Counted from the first letter of the stretch, positions 1 through 11,999 are shown. The stretch: DNA of 64,000 bases from Pyrenochaeta sp. MPI-SDFR-AT-0127 (GCA_020747015.1 JAGTJM010000074.1:1-64000); one strand, 5' to 3'. Notes: generated from the letters alone by a model not told the origin. A program made the numbers and translations.

Positions 1-1965
1 TCAGGTAAGACAGCCAGTTTATACCACAAGGTTATTCTCACGTCGTTTAGGGAAAACCGGAGCCAACACTGTTGCTCACTAAGCAAGAATCCTGTGGAAC
101 AACAGGAACCGCGCAGTTGGCGGATCTACCACATAATCTAGGTCCCTTCTCGTTTGATAGATCATCGCAAAAGGATAGGTAAGGTTGATCCTTTAGCTGG
201 AGAATATATTTGGCTAACCTTCGAAAGCCGGGAACAGAGTGCACCCGTGCTGGATCTTCCAATCGAATTCGCGGTCGATGGAGTCTCGGCCATGAATCTG
301 TCGCCGTTCAGCTCCGATACTGCAACAAACGCTCTGAACAAGTTCATCTTCGATTACGCATGCTACTAAAGAACGAAGCGCAACTGGTCGTGAATGGATG
401 GAGCGAGGTACGCCATTTCAGGAGAGCGAGATAGAATTGGATTCGCTCCTGCTGGGTTTTCAAGATCCTCAGAGCGCTCAACCGGCATCTTTTTGGTGTT
501 CGAGGACCACCAGATAGATCCCCAGACTGGCATGACAAGGACCGAAAGACGGCACAGGAGACATATCTTTCCATTTTTAACCTGAACCGCTACCAGCAAA
601 ATAACCGAACCATCTTCCACGTTGCGCTCTAACGCGCCCTAGCAATCTCCAAGTGTGTCACACGACCATCCATTACACCTAAATCATCTCAGATTGTCGT
701 AAATCACTGGAATACCGATGTCAGGTTATTAGTCGCCCTGGAGTATGTGTTGTTTGTGGATTCATGTTTGTTTTTGATGCTGCCTTGAACTACTGTTGAA
801 TGATCTTGGATCCTGCATTGGAAGTTCTTGGCGTACTAGTCACATGTCTTCACTTGAGGGAATAACTTCGTAGTGCTGATGATTTGGTTGGTTGATGCAG
901 CATGTCTGCGGCTAATAAAACTCTAATTCGCCACCAGTTCTCCTGAACATACCCGAGACCTATGTTTGGACTGCGCACGAAATCCCGTCTGACCATAAAA
1001 GGGTTATGTTCAAGCTTGCACAACTAGGCTTTTGCTAAGCAGGTGATCCGTTCGTTGATCGAGATTGCTGCCGTATTTTCGGAGCAAATGACTTGATTTA
1101 GACTACGAGCCGAAGTAATGTGCCTCACCGTAAACCTCTGCGCTGTGATATCCAAGATCGGCATGCGTACAACCGGTATATTCCTGTCCTGGTAGTATTG
1201 CATGGTCAGTCGAGTTAACGTTCTTGCCATAAATTGTCCTAAGAAATGCATTGAGAGCACAAATAAAAATGAGCACATTTTCCATACGATAAAAGCGAGG
1301 GTGTTTTTCTTGCACATGGTCCCTCTTCACGGGACAGATGCACGCCACACAGATACCTCCAGCTGAACGGCGACGTTGGTATCGGAATGGGCCAATCATA
1401 CGCTCTATACCTACGGTACGGGGTAAATTCATGCGATAAGGGGATGAGCTATGCATTCGAATAATTGCTGAGCAAGCGTCACGGGCCGAATGGACGCTAG
1501 CGCAGTCAGCAACACCACAACGCTTCGCCCTACTGTCACCTACACCACCATCCGACCTCTTTTTCACCTTCAGCATACACAGCTAGAATCAAAAAGGTGT
1601 ATCTATTCGTTCAATCTCTCACATTGAAGTGATTTCTGCCTCCATTATCTTTACTATATCTCATAATCGAAGTCGATATTGGGTTAGCACAAGCCTTCAA
1701 CGGTACCTCAACAGTCACGACTGGTCAGTGTGGAGCCCTAGAATCACTCTCTACACTACCATGTTCACGCATTTATGCTCCGTTGACGGAGAGACATTGT
1801 GTGACTGCTAACACTGCCTTAGATTATTCCTATCTGATACTAACAACGCATTTGAACTCAACGAATGTTATCGGCCCAGTAACTTCCTTGAACGATAAAT
1901 AATCCCGTTTTCGTGTTCTTTCCGGCGACCGTAAACACTGCGTCTATATCGAGTTTATAACCGCT
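1..1965. other. Intergenic region, no supported gene
   Basis: The open frames here are short, overlap on opposite strands and show no recognisable domain. Base composition is ordinary and not strongly AT-rich. The right end is the upstream region of the MHYT gene. I see no RNA gene or repeat. Confidence 0.5.
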
Positions 1966-4688
1966 ATGGAATCTTTGCCAATTGAATACGAAAAAGGGCA
2001 ATTGGTTCCCTATCATTTTACCCCATGGGTAATCCTCCTCTCGTACTTCGTCAGTTTAATTGGAGCGGAAACCACCGTTGAACTGCTCCATCGTCGCCGT
2101 ACTGGACGGGGTTTAATCAGCCAGTATGTCTTCTTGCATTGATGTTGCCACCCGATATCGCATGGGAACGACGCTGACAAGTAGGATGGGCTCCACTTGG
2201 GCCTTTGTGCTGTCTCATTTGGACTTGTTGCAATATGGTGTATGCATTTCGTAGGGAATAAGGCTATCGTAATGGGAGACGGTAGAACCGAGATCCAACT
2301 CTCCTACAGTGCCGGGCATACCGCTCTGTCCGCGATAATACCTGTTGTTGTTTTATACCTTGGATTCTCCGTAGTCGACCGCCATGGGAAGACGCAACGA
2401 TCCCTCTATTTGTCCTTAATCATCACCGGACTTGCGGCGGGTCTCTCGATCACGGGCATGCACTACGTTGGTAATCTGGGCACAAGCAATTATACACTCC
2501 AACACAACCCAAGGAATGTTATTGGCGCCGCTGCCATAGCTGTGTTTGACTGTTGGTTCTCGTTCACGATCTTCTTCCATCAGCGAGAACACTGGATCAA
2601 CTTCTGGTGGCGCAGGCTATTGTGTGCTACACTTCTCGCCGCAGCAGTCTCTGGAATGCACTGGACTGCCACGGTAGGAACCAGGTACTATTTGCGATCT
2701 TTGAGTGAGGGTAATAGCCGAGGCCAGAATGTCAATGTCACCCTTGCTTCCATCCTGGTACGGAATCCATTCTTGATTTGAAGAATTTAGCTAAGTTGTG
2801 GGAATAGTGCATGATTGCTCTTGTTGGTTGTATGACGCTATTCTATTGGACCAGTATTCATCACCGCCAATTGGCGAAACAAGCACACCAGGTAGTCCTC
2901 GCTGCGGTCATACGAGATGAGCATGGGAAGATACTAGTGACGCAAGAAGGTTTGCTCCCATGTCGGACCATAACAACAGAATTATACCAATATGTGAGTT
3001 TCTTCCACTTCTTATGTGATCGTCATAAAGTAGCTAAATAGAATCAAAAGGCTTTGAACGACCACCTCGATACCAGCCACCCTGTGTTTCACTGGATGTA
3101 TCGTATATCCTACAACTGGGCGGCAATTGCTGACCTCATTCCGACTATGAGAGAGTACCTCCGCAATGTCAGCCCTTTTGGAGACGATTCAATTTCGGCG
3201 ACGCTGGTCGAAGCACAGTCCAGTCCCAACGCAAGCAAACTTGGAAAGGACTGGCCTCTATTTCGTGCTCAATTTTGTGTCGCCGCACTGGAGCTTGCAA
3301 ACGACCTGGACATGCGACTTCAGGACCTTGGTATTCTTCACACGGAGCTCATGATCACCGGTAGCGACAGCGCCGATTCCCAACCGGGCTCTACGATGGG
3401 CCATCCCAGTATTAAGGACGTCGAAGGCTTGAAAACCACGCAGTTCTTAGGAAAAGGCCAGATGGTGATTGTTTCACGAATTGTTAGCTTACGCGAGGCA
3501 GAGAATCTTGTCGCACAAGGCTTCCGGTTCGCTATGCTGGCTGATATATCCGGAAAACCAACCCGTGTTCTAGATATCATGGCGGCTAAATTGCAGGTTC
3601 GGAAATTGGACTTTTTGTCAATGCTTAAGACTATGAAGCCTATCTCCTTAACTGCTATACCTGCAGAGTTGGACCCCGACCTTAAGCCCGGATCACATTA
3701 CATATCATTATTCGCGCTTCGCCCACGCTTGAAGTCTTCCAACTGCGGATGGGACGTTATGGTGTACAAGGAGGACTTAAGTATGATCCCCTGCGGAATC
3801 GGCAAAGGCCTGGAATCCAGCGTTCAGCCTATGCTGCGTAGCTTAGAGGGAAAAACTCTCGGAAATATGTACGGCAGTCTGCACGAGTCAAAAGAGACGT
3901 GCGCTTCAAGGAGAGACCATGATGTTTCTTTGGTCGACTGGATAATGGATTCAGTCCGCTCTTTTGAGAAATATATCCCCCAACTAGTACTTCAGAACGC
4001 CTTGTTCTGTCCGACCCCGGTGAGGGTCCCAGTAATCGGGCCTACCTACGGAGGTCAGGCACACGCCACGTTATGGTCCTTCACCGTGATCTTAGATGTG
4101 CACAACTCATGCAACGCTGGCCTAAATGACGAGCTTTGGTCGTGGATTCCATTCGATTTCTTCCGGTGTCTTCAGTTGACTGAGCAGGGCTCGCCGCGCC
4201 ATGCTTTTCTGGCACATAAGAGTTATATTGAACTTAGCACCCTATTCACAAATGCTTCAAAGCCGACTACTATTGAACCGCCCCGCAAGCCAGCGATCTC
4301 AAATAGGGTATACAGAACATTTACAAAAGTATACCATAGAATCAAGTTGACCTCCTCACAAAGCCGCACTCCAGCCGCTTTCACTCACCGCGATTACTCA
4401 TCTGAGAATGAACTTGTGTTCGCGGCAACGAAGGATAACCAGAGCCAAATCTCAGCGTTACGTCCTCCCCTGTCATTTGGGGGTATATTGGTTAGTCAGG
4501 ACATTGCTATCCAATCAGATGCAAACATTGGTTCGAATATTGAACTCCAGGATATTGGGCATAAATCCACGGCAGAGGTTGCAACAGGTGAAGAGGCGAC
4601 ATGGGTTGATGACCTCTATAACTCTCTGGTACAAAGGTGGGTGAATAGGGGTAACCGTGAAAGTAAGTGGGATAAGTGGGTTTCCTAA
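1966..4688 (+). CDS. MHYT-domain integral membrane protein
   Basis: Four exons fit: 1966-2127, 2185-2757, 2808-2993 and 3051-4688, about 852 residues. The MHYT domain (a membrane sensor fold proposed to bind a metal) spans roughly residues 20-300. It is marked by three motifs, CMHFVGN, GMHYVGN and GMHWTA, each in a hydrophobic helix. The first exon (LIGAETTVELLHRR) matches the usual start of fungal MHYT proteins. The roughly 545-residue C-terminal part is soluble-looking and unrecognised. Intron 1 is odd: the phase-compatible donor is GTCTTC, while a better-looking GTATGT three bases upstream breaks the frame. The branch point (CTGAC) and TAG acceptor are good. Introns 2 and 3 are ordinary (50 and 57 nt, phase 0). 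The family assignment is firm; the first splice site is uncertain. Confidence 0.82.
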
Positions 4689-4689
4689 G

Positions 4690-5180
4690 ATATTAGATAA
4701 GCTTAAGATTGTAATACGTTCTATTAAAGGGCATATTATGTAATTAAAACCAGAGCTATCTAGAAAATAGAGGTAGTATAATATATTTAGATTTTCTCTA
4801 TATTAGAGCTTTAGGTAGACCTAGATTTTATTTATTTCCCTAAATAATCGCTTTAAACAATAGTTTATTATCTAAAAAACGTTTTATAGCTAAGAGCTAA
4901 GGCCTATTCTAATAAACTAGATATATACTATAGAAATTATTTAAATTAGGGTTAATCTCTACTATTCCTAATTCTTATTTTAGGAAAGTTATCTTAGTAG
5001 CGTATAGGCTAGACTATCTATTATATAGTCTATTTCTCTTAAATAGGATTTCCTATCCTATTAATAGCTATTTATAAAAATTACTTAGTTTATAACAAAA
5101 ACAGAGCTTGTAATTACTACTAAATACTACTATATATCTATATTTAAGAAAAACTATAAGCTAGCTCTCCTACGTCTAAA
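4690..5180. repeat. AT-rich, TA-dinucleotide-rich tract (RIP-like)
   Basis: Directly after the MHYT stop the sequence becomes strongly AT-rich with dense TA steps and no open frame of note. Such tracts are what repeat-induced point mutation leaves in ascomycete repeats. It borders the hAT relic and probably belongs to the same dead repeat. RIP is inferred from composition. Confidence 0.6.
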
Positions 5181-5331
5181 GTACTCGAGAAGCTTAGCTG
5201 TATCGCACTTAGTGTTAGGTGCTCGCGACCCTCCTAATCCTCTACCTCGTAGTTATTCTTATTATTACCTAAGCCTGCTAGTAACTGTCAGGACAGCTGA
5301 GAGCTGGCGGTATAGGCTTGCGAGCTGTGCC

Positions 5332-5416
5332 GTGCGCAAGGCTGAGAACAGCTTGTGCGCAAGGCTGAGAACAGCTTGTGCGCAAGGCTGAGAACAGCTT
5401 GTGCGCAAGGTTGAGA
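5332..5416. repeat. 23-bp minisatellite, about 3.7 copies
   Basis: The unit begins GTGCGCAAGGCTGAGAACAG. Copies at 5332-5354, 5355-5377 and 5378-5400 are identical, followed by a diverged partial copy at 5401-5416. It lies inside the small TIR element. Confidence 0.9.
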
Positions 5417-5453
5417 TCAACCTTGGTTGACAATAAGTACTGTTCTGTACGGC

Positions 5454-5475
5454 GTGATCAGTGATCACTGATCAC
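5454..5475. repeat. 22-bp perfect palindrome
   Basis: A perfect palindrome built from repeated TGATCA units (GTGATCA, then GTGATCAC, then TGATCAC). It lies inside the small TIR element between the minisatellite and the right TIR. Confidence 0.85.
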
Positions 5476-6394
5476 TGCTGACCTTTTTGGTTTTGCATGG
5501 CGCAGCGGTACAGACCTGCGTCCTGACAGTAACCCTTATAAGATAAGTCTTTACGTATACTATTTTATAAGCAGTTCGCTTACCTCTATTACCTCTACAC
5601 TTATACCTTGACGCCGCTTATTAAGGAGCATGCTAGTAACGGAGAAGACCCTCTCTGGCTCGTCACTTATAGGTGAGATAGAGAGGATATTAACCGCTAT
5701 TCGGGCGAGGCGAGGATAACGGCCATGAGTGCTAGTACTTGATAGGATTAACATTGCGTACTTGCGGCTTGGCAATCCACTCATCATACTTATCTGTAGT
5801 AATAGCAACAATAGGATCATCTGCATCAATTGCAGCGGCGAGGTAGGTTCTTAGTGCGACTAATATAGGTGGTTTTTACTTAACAATCTTGTTGATGTGG
5901 CTTTAAGTCCACCTGGTAAATCCTGTACTCGCGCTGCCACAGGTCTCTTACTAATTGCGTCGCAGTCTTGAGTATGCGCTCCCATTTCTGGTTGATAAAG
6001 TGCCACTTACGGCGTGGGTTGAGTACAATGGCGGCTGCCAGTGCTGATGAGTGATCCATAAGGCAATAGTACTCATCTGCCTTCGCCCATCCATGGTCGA
6101 GCCATGCGTGTATTCCTGTATTGCGACCAGTGTCAAAACTTTGGGGGTGTAAGAGTTATATCATTGATCGATTGATGTTACATCTGCGGCATATGAAACA
6201 GGACCCGCTAGGTGAGGGGGTTTTTGCGGATGTCCTTGGCCTCTTCTACCCTCTGTCCATTGTCAATAAGCGACCTGTTGCTATAGCGCATCGCACTGTT
6301 GCCTTAACTGCCTCTAGTTTTACTGCCTCTAGTTTTGGTGTTGAATTTACTGAGTCTGGCAATGCTTTCCCTCCAAGGTAGAATGAGGGACTTC

Positions 6395-7230
6395 CTCTCT
6401 ATATGTCTGGTTGGTTAAGTTTATAGTTTATCGCTTGACCTTTTATAGATATGGGTGGGAGCAAGTCCAGTCGCTAGTCCTTATAAATTATATCAGTGAG
6501 GTTTAACCACATTTTCGTGTAAATGAGGGGTGAGACACGGGGGTGAGACTATAGATTACTTCTAGCATGGCTTCCATCAGTCAGTCAGTTGTTACGTGTG
6601 TTCTATTGCTGGTTTAACTTACAGCGTCTTAGTTATCCTCTCTCTTATCTTTCCCCATGGTGCGTTCTTGAAGAATAGTCACTTTTTCGTTTCGCTAGGG
6701 CGGTGTGTGCACTTCAAACGTTGACTCAATTGCCCTGTGGGCAGAGCCGTGCTCAGTATTGTGCAACTTACATTTCACCACTTCTTCCGGTATCTCTGCT
6801 ATTGTTAGTACTAGATCAATTGTGTTTTCCTGTTCTCCCCGCTGCCAAGTTTTTGTGCCATGCGGGAGGAGGCTGCGTAGGTTGTACCAATCTATCATGT
6901 AGATAATTAGGACCACTTCATCCTATCTAGGCGCGGCGACATCATCTCTGCCCAAAGTACGTCGTGCTAGTTGTAATTGCCGACTAGTACTACCTCATTT
7001 TAGGTTGTAGGTGTGAATTCAGTCCAGTTTGCATGCCCCGTTGGGGCCGTGAGTAGCACATCGCCCTTGTTCTGCGACACATGTGGTTCCGCTATCACTA
7101 GTATGCTGAAGTGTTGTAGTTGTTAGTCGTTCATCAGGCTGTGCTGTACCATTCTCCGCTTTTCTATATTAAGCTGGAAGATTTTGAGTGGTCTGGCGTA
7201 GTACCCGACAGTTCTTTACGGTGTCACGAG
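6395..7230 (-). mobile_element. Tad-like LINE relic: endonuclease region
   Basis: On the minus strand the upstream end reads RPLKIFQLNIEKRRMVQHSL, then VIAEPHVSQNKGDVLLTAP, the start of a LINE APE-type endonuclease. Further on comes TIDLVLTIAEIPEEV and TEHGSAHRAIESTFEV, the catalytic SDHR region of that domain with the aspartate replaced by alanine. The rest runs toward 6400 as stop-filled sequence. The part between the N-terminal and SDHR blocks is shortened, and stops such as TAA and TAG interrupt all frames. It is a dead fragment. Confidence 0.7.
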
Positions 7231-7773
7231 CTGAGCTCTCCTTCTCACACACGCGTACGGGAGATGGCTATTCGGATTCTATGACTTATCAACGATCACG
7301 ATAAGGCCCCTACGAAGCCGCATAGGGCACATGCAGGGCAAAAGTTCGCTCAGTACGCAGGGCTGCACAACTTAACACTATATAATGATACTGCTGTATC
7401 TACTTCTGTCGCTGTGGCTCGCGGCAGTTACTGACCTCTTTAGCGGATATGCACTTTGTACCACGCGCAAGATTAACAGTGTTCTGAAGTCGAATAGAGA
7501 GAAATGCATACTTCTAAGCAGAAATTGTCTTGTCTTTCAGCAGGCGATAAGACGAAACGGCGTTGTTGTGCAGTGATAATGTTGCAGCGTGGAAACTTGC
7601 TAAGCGCAAACGGCACGATACAAACTATACAATTCGTGTAATTTTTGGTTGCAAGCCGCAATATAGCCAGACTGCTAATTATATAGAACGCTGCTAATTT
7701 ATTAATATAAACAGTGATATAGAGGTAGTTAGAGGTTGCTGGCAGGTTCATCCATATTTTTCAGGCGACAAGC
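7231..7773. other. Unassigned sequence between LINE relic and DUF829 pseudogene
   Basis: No family is recognisable. The few short open frames overlap in both strands. It probably belongs to the repeat island. Confidence 0.4.
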
Positions 7774-8634
7774 TTATATTGTCCTCGGCCCTGCCTTCCA
7801 CGCCTCCAACACCGCCCTCCAATACTTTGCTTCGTCTACCCGTACATGCCCGCAATGCGCGCTTTTCTCAAACTGAACCTTAGTCACGCCCCAGTCTTTC
7901 GCCTTCGCAATATTAGCATACTTATCAACTTCGTTAAACCCAACCATCGCGTCCGACCGACTATATAAATATACTCTCGGCACACGCGCACCGAGCACCT
8001 TCTCATCATTTAGCTCCCTACCTAGAATAATCATCCTGTTCTCCGGTCTCATCAGTCTATCTGTAATAAAAGTTAGAATTAAGAGGATATGAACAAGTGC
8101 GCCGCTAGTCCATCGCCAGAATAAGGTATTAGGTAGAGAGGCGGAGATTACGGCGTGCGCCTTCATCCACGGCCCTTTTATAGGTGCTGAGTCCAAGATC
8201 TGCGCTCGCAGAGGTAATATCGTGCCAAACTACACTTTCCACGCTTTCGCAGGCTCCTTAACTTAGTTTCCGCCACCATTAAAGAAACTATACACTAGTA
8301 CCTCCTCACCACCCTTCACGTGCTTAGCCACAAGGTCTATAGTAGGCTTAAATAAAGGGGGGTACGCCGACGTGTGGCGGAATATATCTGGAGTAAAACA
8401 TCGAATTAAGAGAACCCGTGATGTAGGGAATAGCTTCTGGTACCAGACGGTGTACTTTGTAATATGTTTTGCGGCTGCGGCATTCTAAGAAAACACTAAA
8501 ATGACGGGAGTGTCTTTGGGTGCGTTGGATAGGTATGAAGGCGAGGTCCAGATATACGTATCATGCCTGATTTTTTGGAACTCGGGTAGTGGTTTTGTAG
8601 CCACTTCGGTAGACCGAGTTATGGCGGCCTCCAT
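7774..8634 (-). pseudogene. DUF829/TMEM53 (PaxU-like) pseudogene with three in-frame stops
   Basis: One continuous minus-strand frame of 287 codons runs from an ATG at 8634 to the stop at 7774. It matches the DUF829 family of alpha/beta-hydrolase-like proteins, which includes the fungal cluster protein PaxU. Visible hallmarks are TPVILVFS near residue 43, EVLVYSFFNGGGN near 108, RVYLYSRSDAMVGF near 220 and KSAHCGHVRVDEAKYW near 255. Three codons are stops: TAG after VFS, where a tryptophan is expected, and TAA and TAG downstream at positions readable as CAA and CAG. All three fit C-to-T or G-to-A change, the direction of RIP. The rest of the frame is intact, so decay looks recent or stopped early. 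Confidence 0.8.
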
Positions 8635-9300
8635 GGTGTAGGATGATAAAAAACATTCAATGAGAAGTACAAAGGATGGCAGTCTGTAAGATCTCGAAAA
8701 GTGCTAGACTCAATGTCATACACAACTGATCATGATTGCAGGTTCGCTTTTATAAGAGATGAAGTATTTGTTGTCTCCGGTTTCACACGTTCAATTGTAC
8801 TTTGGACATGAGATTTCGACGCGTCGGTGCAAATAGCTGTCGAGGTATCAAGAATTCGCAAGCTCTTCCAAAAAGACTAGATCATGAATATGAAACCCAT
8901 ATGGATTCCTATGAATCTCTTCCTCCTTTCATGACACAATCGATAGTCTGGAAATATTGAGCGCTCGGCCGACAAGATCTTCAGCCTCATCGATGAAACA
9001 GATAAGCATCCGCTAACGACACTACCGCGCCGACCTGCACGGCACCAGCAGCAGCACTCGCACCAAATCCTCTTATAGCCGCGCTTTTGGCAGTTAGCGC
9101 CGAACTCTCTAATTCTTAATGTGGATCTCAAATCCTGAAAGATGTCGGTAAATCAAAGGGACCTCATGCCAGTATGAGCTACGGCCGAGCAACACCTCAC
9201 CGCATGCTTCGCTCAGGCGCATTACTCAGCGATCCGCGTCCGTCGCCTCGCGCGTACCTTATGTGCATCTCTGCATTTCCTGAATTTGTATTAGCATTTA
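8635..9300. other. Unassigned sequence in repeat island
   Basis: Nothing recognisable on either strand. The short frames here have no domain signature. Confidence 0.4.
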
Positions 9301-9576
9301 TTATGTATGTGTGTGTGACTGTGTTAAAGAGGAGTAGGAGAAGAGAAAGTGTGGTGTTGGCTCTGTGTGCCTACAGTTGCATTTCGCTGTCTCTGGCGCT
9401 TGAATCCTGTACAAATACTCTTGGAGAAACATCTTGCCTGTCCGTAGCTGTGTGAGGATGTCGGCCTCTGAGCTGCTCAGCTGCAACATCTCCGCTGGCT
9501 TGTCTGGATGCAGTGCTGCATCCATCTTCTTCGTGAACTTACCCGTGTCTGCTTCAGCACTCACCATGGACAGCAC
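9301..9576 (-). mobile_element. LINE relic: C-terminal reverse-transcriptase tail
   Basis: A 91-codon open frame contains LTQLRTGKMFLQEYLYRI followed by a C-x-C...H-F-L arrangement (CNCRHTEPTPHFLF). This is the conserved end of fungal Tad-type LINE polymerase proteins (QLRTGH...CxCG...HFLL). Only this tail is visible, and it breaks off before the final cysteine. Confidence 0.6.
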
Positions 9577-10149
9577 TCACCATGGACACCGCTCACCATC
9601 GCCAACAGCCTTCGAAATTGGGGACCATTATAAGGGCACTAAGTGATTGTCAACACTGGTTTTTTTCGCCAATCACAGCGGGTTTGATCCCGACAAATCG
9701 CTCTGTAGCCCAGCGATGCATACTGTGGAAGCCCTGGTACGCTCCTCAGTTGTTTGCAGCTCTTCTTGTCTTGGCGCATGCTAGATTGGGCCAGTATATT
9801 CAGTTGAATTAGTCATGCAAACGAACCCTAGACCAGATGCGAACCCAGAAGCAGGTTGCAGTACGCGTGCAGTGCAGACTTGGCTCTGGGGCTCCTGTTA
9901 TCTAGACTACATGACCGCAGCCACGCGCTCTCCGCGCTCTCCGTTATCTTTTCTCAATCTCAGCCATATTGATTAATTGATCGCTGCTTTAGGAAACTAT
10001 TTAGGCGTGTACGGTCCAATGGCAACTGCTACCCAGAACGCGCTGCTCAAACCCACGCACTCGAAACGCTCGTACAGTACAATAAACTGCCAATAGCGAT
10101 TACAGCTAAATCTTGTCATAGTTCTAGTGTTAAATGATTGCTGAAGTCC
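9577..10149. other. Unassigned sequence with short direct repeats
   Basis: Around 9558-9600 the string CACTCACCATGGACA recurs in tandem with slight variation. Otherwise there is no recognisable gene. Confidence 0.45.
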
Positions 10150-10933
10150 TCACTCAAAACGGTCTAAATGCTCGAGAAGCTCACCTACACCACGCTTAGC
10201 GTTAGCAGCTCGCCATCCATCTCGCGATTGCCCTCGGCGTTGCCAATGCTGCTCTCCTCCTCGAAATCCTTCATAGACGCTCATATGACAATCAAGCCTT
10301 GCCCATCCCAGTGAGCAGTAAGCAGCCCGCTCGCTTTCATCAACTCTACGCTCATACAAGGCCTCCGACCGCCAAAAAAACGCAACCGAGGCTAAAAATA
10401 CGCTCTTGCTTATCACTTATAGGTGAGATGGAGAGTATGTGTATGGACATATATGCGATGCGTGGATTCTAATGTCCGCGAACATCCGCCGACTAGCAGT
10501 ATCTGGTACTATCAACGCTTTGTACTTGCGGCTCCCCCACTCGCTCACCAAACTCGTCAGCGGTTGTAGCAATGGTAGGACCCCCTCATAGATTGTGGCG
10601 ACGAAACAGGACCCTAACGCGCCCATCCCGCTTCATGATCGTCGACGTGCCCTCAAGCGCGCCAAATAAGTCTCTATACTCGCGCCGCCAGAGCTCTCTA
10701 ACCGGAAATTTTGCAGTCCCTTGCCACGCTCACGCGACCCTGTATCCCCATCAGCAATTAATAAAGTGCCGTTTGCGGCTGCCTCCACCGGCGAGCGATC
10801 CTGAGTAGTAGTACTCATCTACTCTCGCCCAGCTGTGCTTAACGAGAGAATGGAGGCGTTGATTTACCTTGCCACTAAGCGTTTGCGTCCTCGAGGTGCC
10901 TGAAAACCTGTGGCTGCACGTCAGCCTTGCCAC
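10150..10933 (-). mobile_element. hAT transposon relic, copy B
   Basis: Across frames the minus strand gives WARVDEYYYSGSLAGG, then VRELWRREYRDLF, then DEFGERVGEPQVQS, then ILSISPISDKQERIFS and finally VGELLEHLDRFE. This is the same order as copy A at 5170-6140, with shared DNA blocks near 10171 and 10414. Stops and frameshifts interrupt the whole length. Compared with copy A it lacks the 243-bp insertion, so it shows the empty-site arrangement. Confidence 0.7.
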
Positions 10934-11999
10934 TCAAATTCTAACTCTGTGCAACCAACCGCACCTACTGGCCATACCAAGAACATGGCAAAAGACACGA
11001 GGCTTAGCTCACATTGTTATTTTAAGATTTGCTTTCTGATGTGAATTTTCGAGCAGTGCAGCGTTCCGCTTTCCTCTCCTCCTGTTGACCTCAATCGCGC
11101 AGACAGTTAGCCTCAACAGTCGAGCCAGTCGCCGCACAGCGACTTTCGTTCCCCAGATATTCACATGCGATCAAGATTAGATAAGAAAGTCCGTGCAGGA
11201 GTGTCAGGCGTTGCCGTTAATCTCTCTCATGCAAGTTGTCATAGAGCAAGTCTCAGAATTTAGTGCAACAAGAACAAAGACATGGCGCACGCCCATCCAT
11301 GTTCATTAATTGACCTGTACGTTCAGGATCGGGGAATATGACCCGCTATCCCGGTGTCTGTGGAAAGTCGCGCGAAAAGCTCCTCATGCACCCTTTGTAG
11401 CTGTCAGGCTTGGTAACGGTTCATTCCCGTCAGCAATAGATGTTTCATCAATCATTGCCCCTATTTTAGACTTTATCCATTTATAAACCACAAGCCAGTA
11501 ATGTTAGTAAATTAACCTGCGAAGCGGGAGGGAGCAAAGATCGGCATGTTCGCTAAATCAATCGCAGCACACAAGCTTCGCGAACATTTTGCATACGCTG
11601 TTAACACATTCCGCAATAGACCCAATGGTCTGGGGCCAATGCCTGTTCCCCGCGAATTCTGTCCAGCCCGTTAATGGTCTCCTTTTGCGCGTATCTGCAT
11701 TACGAGGGCGGGATTGAGAAACGCTCCCGTATCGATGAACAGCTAATTGTAAAATGCCCTGTTGACGACCCTGGGGCCTTTGCTTTCCGGTTAACGATCC
11801 TAATTAAGTATATAGTACTATAATTAGGGTATTTCTATAGTATTATCGTAGGTAGTAAGCCTCATAACCTTAACTATAACTATAATAATAGAGTAGCGTC
11901 TACTATATCTACTATGGTATTATATCTACTTTAAGATAATACTAGGAGGTTAGGTAAATATAGACCCTTAAAGCTAGTTTAGAGTAATTACGCCTAATA
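10934..11999. other. Non-coding sequence ending in an AT-rich RIP-like tract
   Basis: No gene is recognisable in 10934-11790. From about 11800 to 12000 the sequence turns strongly AT-rich with TA repeats, like the tract at 4690-5180. It runs up to the stop codon of the next gene. Confidence 0.5.

Larger units (their letters stand above)
5286..5528. mobile_element. Small non-autonomous DNA element with 9-bp TIRs and GTAAC target duplication
   Basis: The ends are perfect inverted repeats, TGTCAGGAC at 5286-5294 and its complement at 5520-5528. Each is flanked by the direct repeat GTAAC (5281-5285 and 5529-5533), consistent with a 5-bp target duplication. The body of about 243 bp has no coding capacity. 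It holds a 23-bp tandem repeat and a 22-bp perfect palindrome. It interrupts hAT copy A. The superfamily is not clear; 5-bp duplications do not fit the usual 8 bp of hAT. Confidence 0.65.
5170..6140 (-). mobile_element. hAT transposon relic, copy A (frameshifted, nested insertion)
   Basis: Reading the minus strand across frames gives typical hAT transposase pieces. Near 5910-6120 there is AWLDHGWAKADEYY, then VLNPRRKWHFINQKWE and LVRDLWQREYR. Near 5780-5825 there is DKYDEWIAKPQ. Near 5560-5730 there is YPRLARIAVNILSI followed by SDEPERVFS, the C-terminal dimerisation (hAT_C) region. The pieces lie in different frames, so the gene is dead. Copy B at 10150-10933 shares the block around 5664-5680 and another around 5184-5215. 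The distance between these anchors is about 237 bp longer here, explained by the small element at 5286-5528. Confidence 0.75.

Noticed and set aside
1103..1576. 157-codon minus-strand frame
   Set aside because: No domain, biased composition, overlaps another frame, and no splice or start context supports it.
7385..7576. Short plus-strand frame with hydrophobic start
   Set aside because: Too short, lies in the repeat island, and has no continuation.
9174..9646. Two overlapping plus-strand frames
   Set aside because: They are antisense shadows of the LINE polymerase tail.
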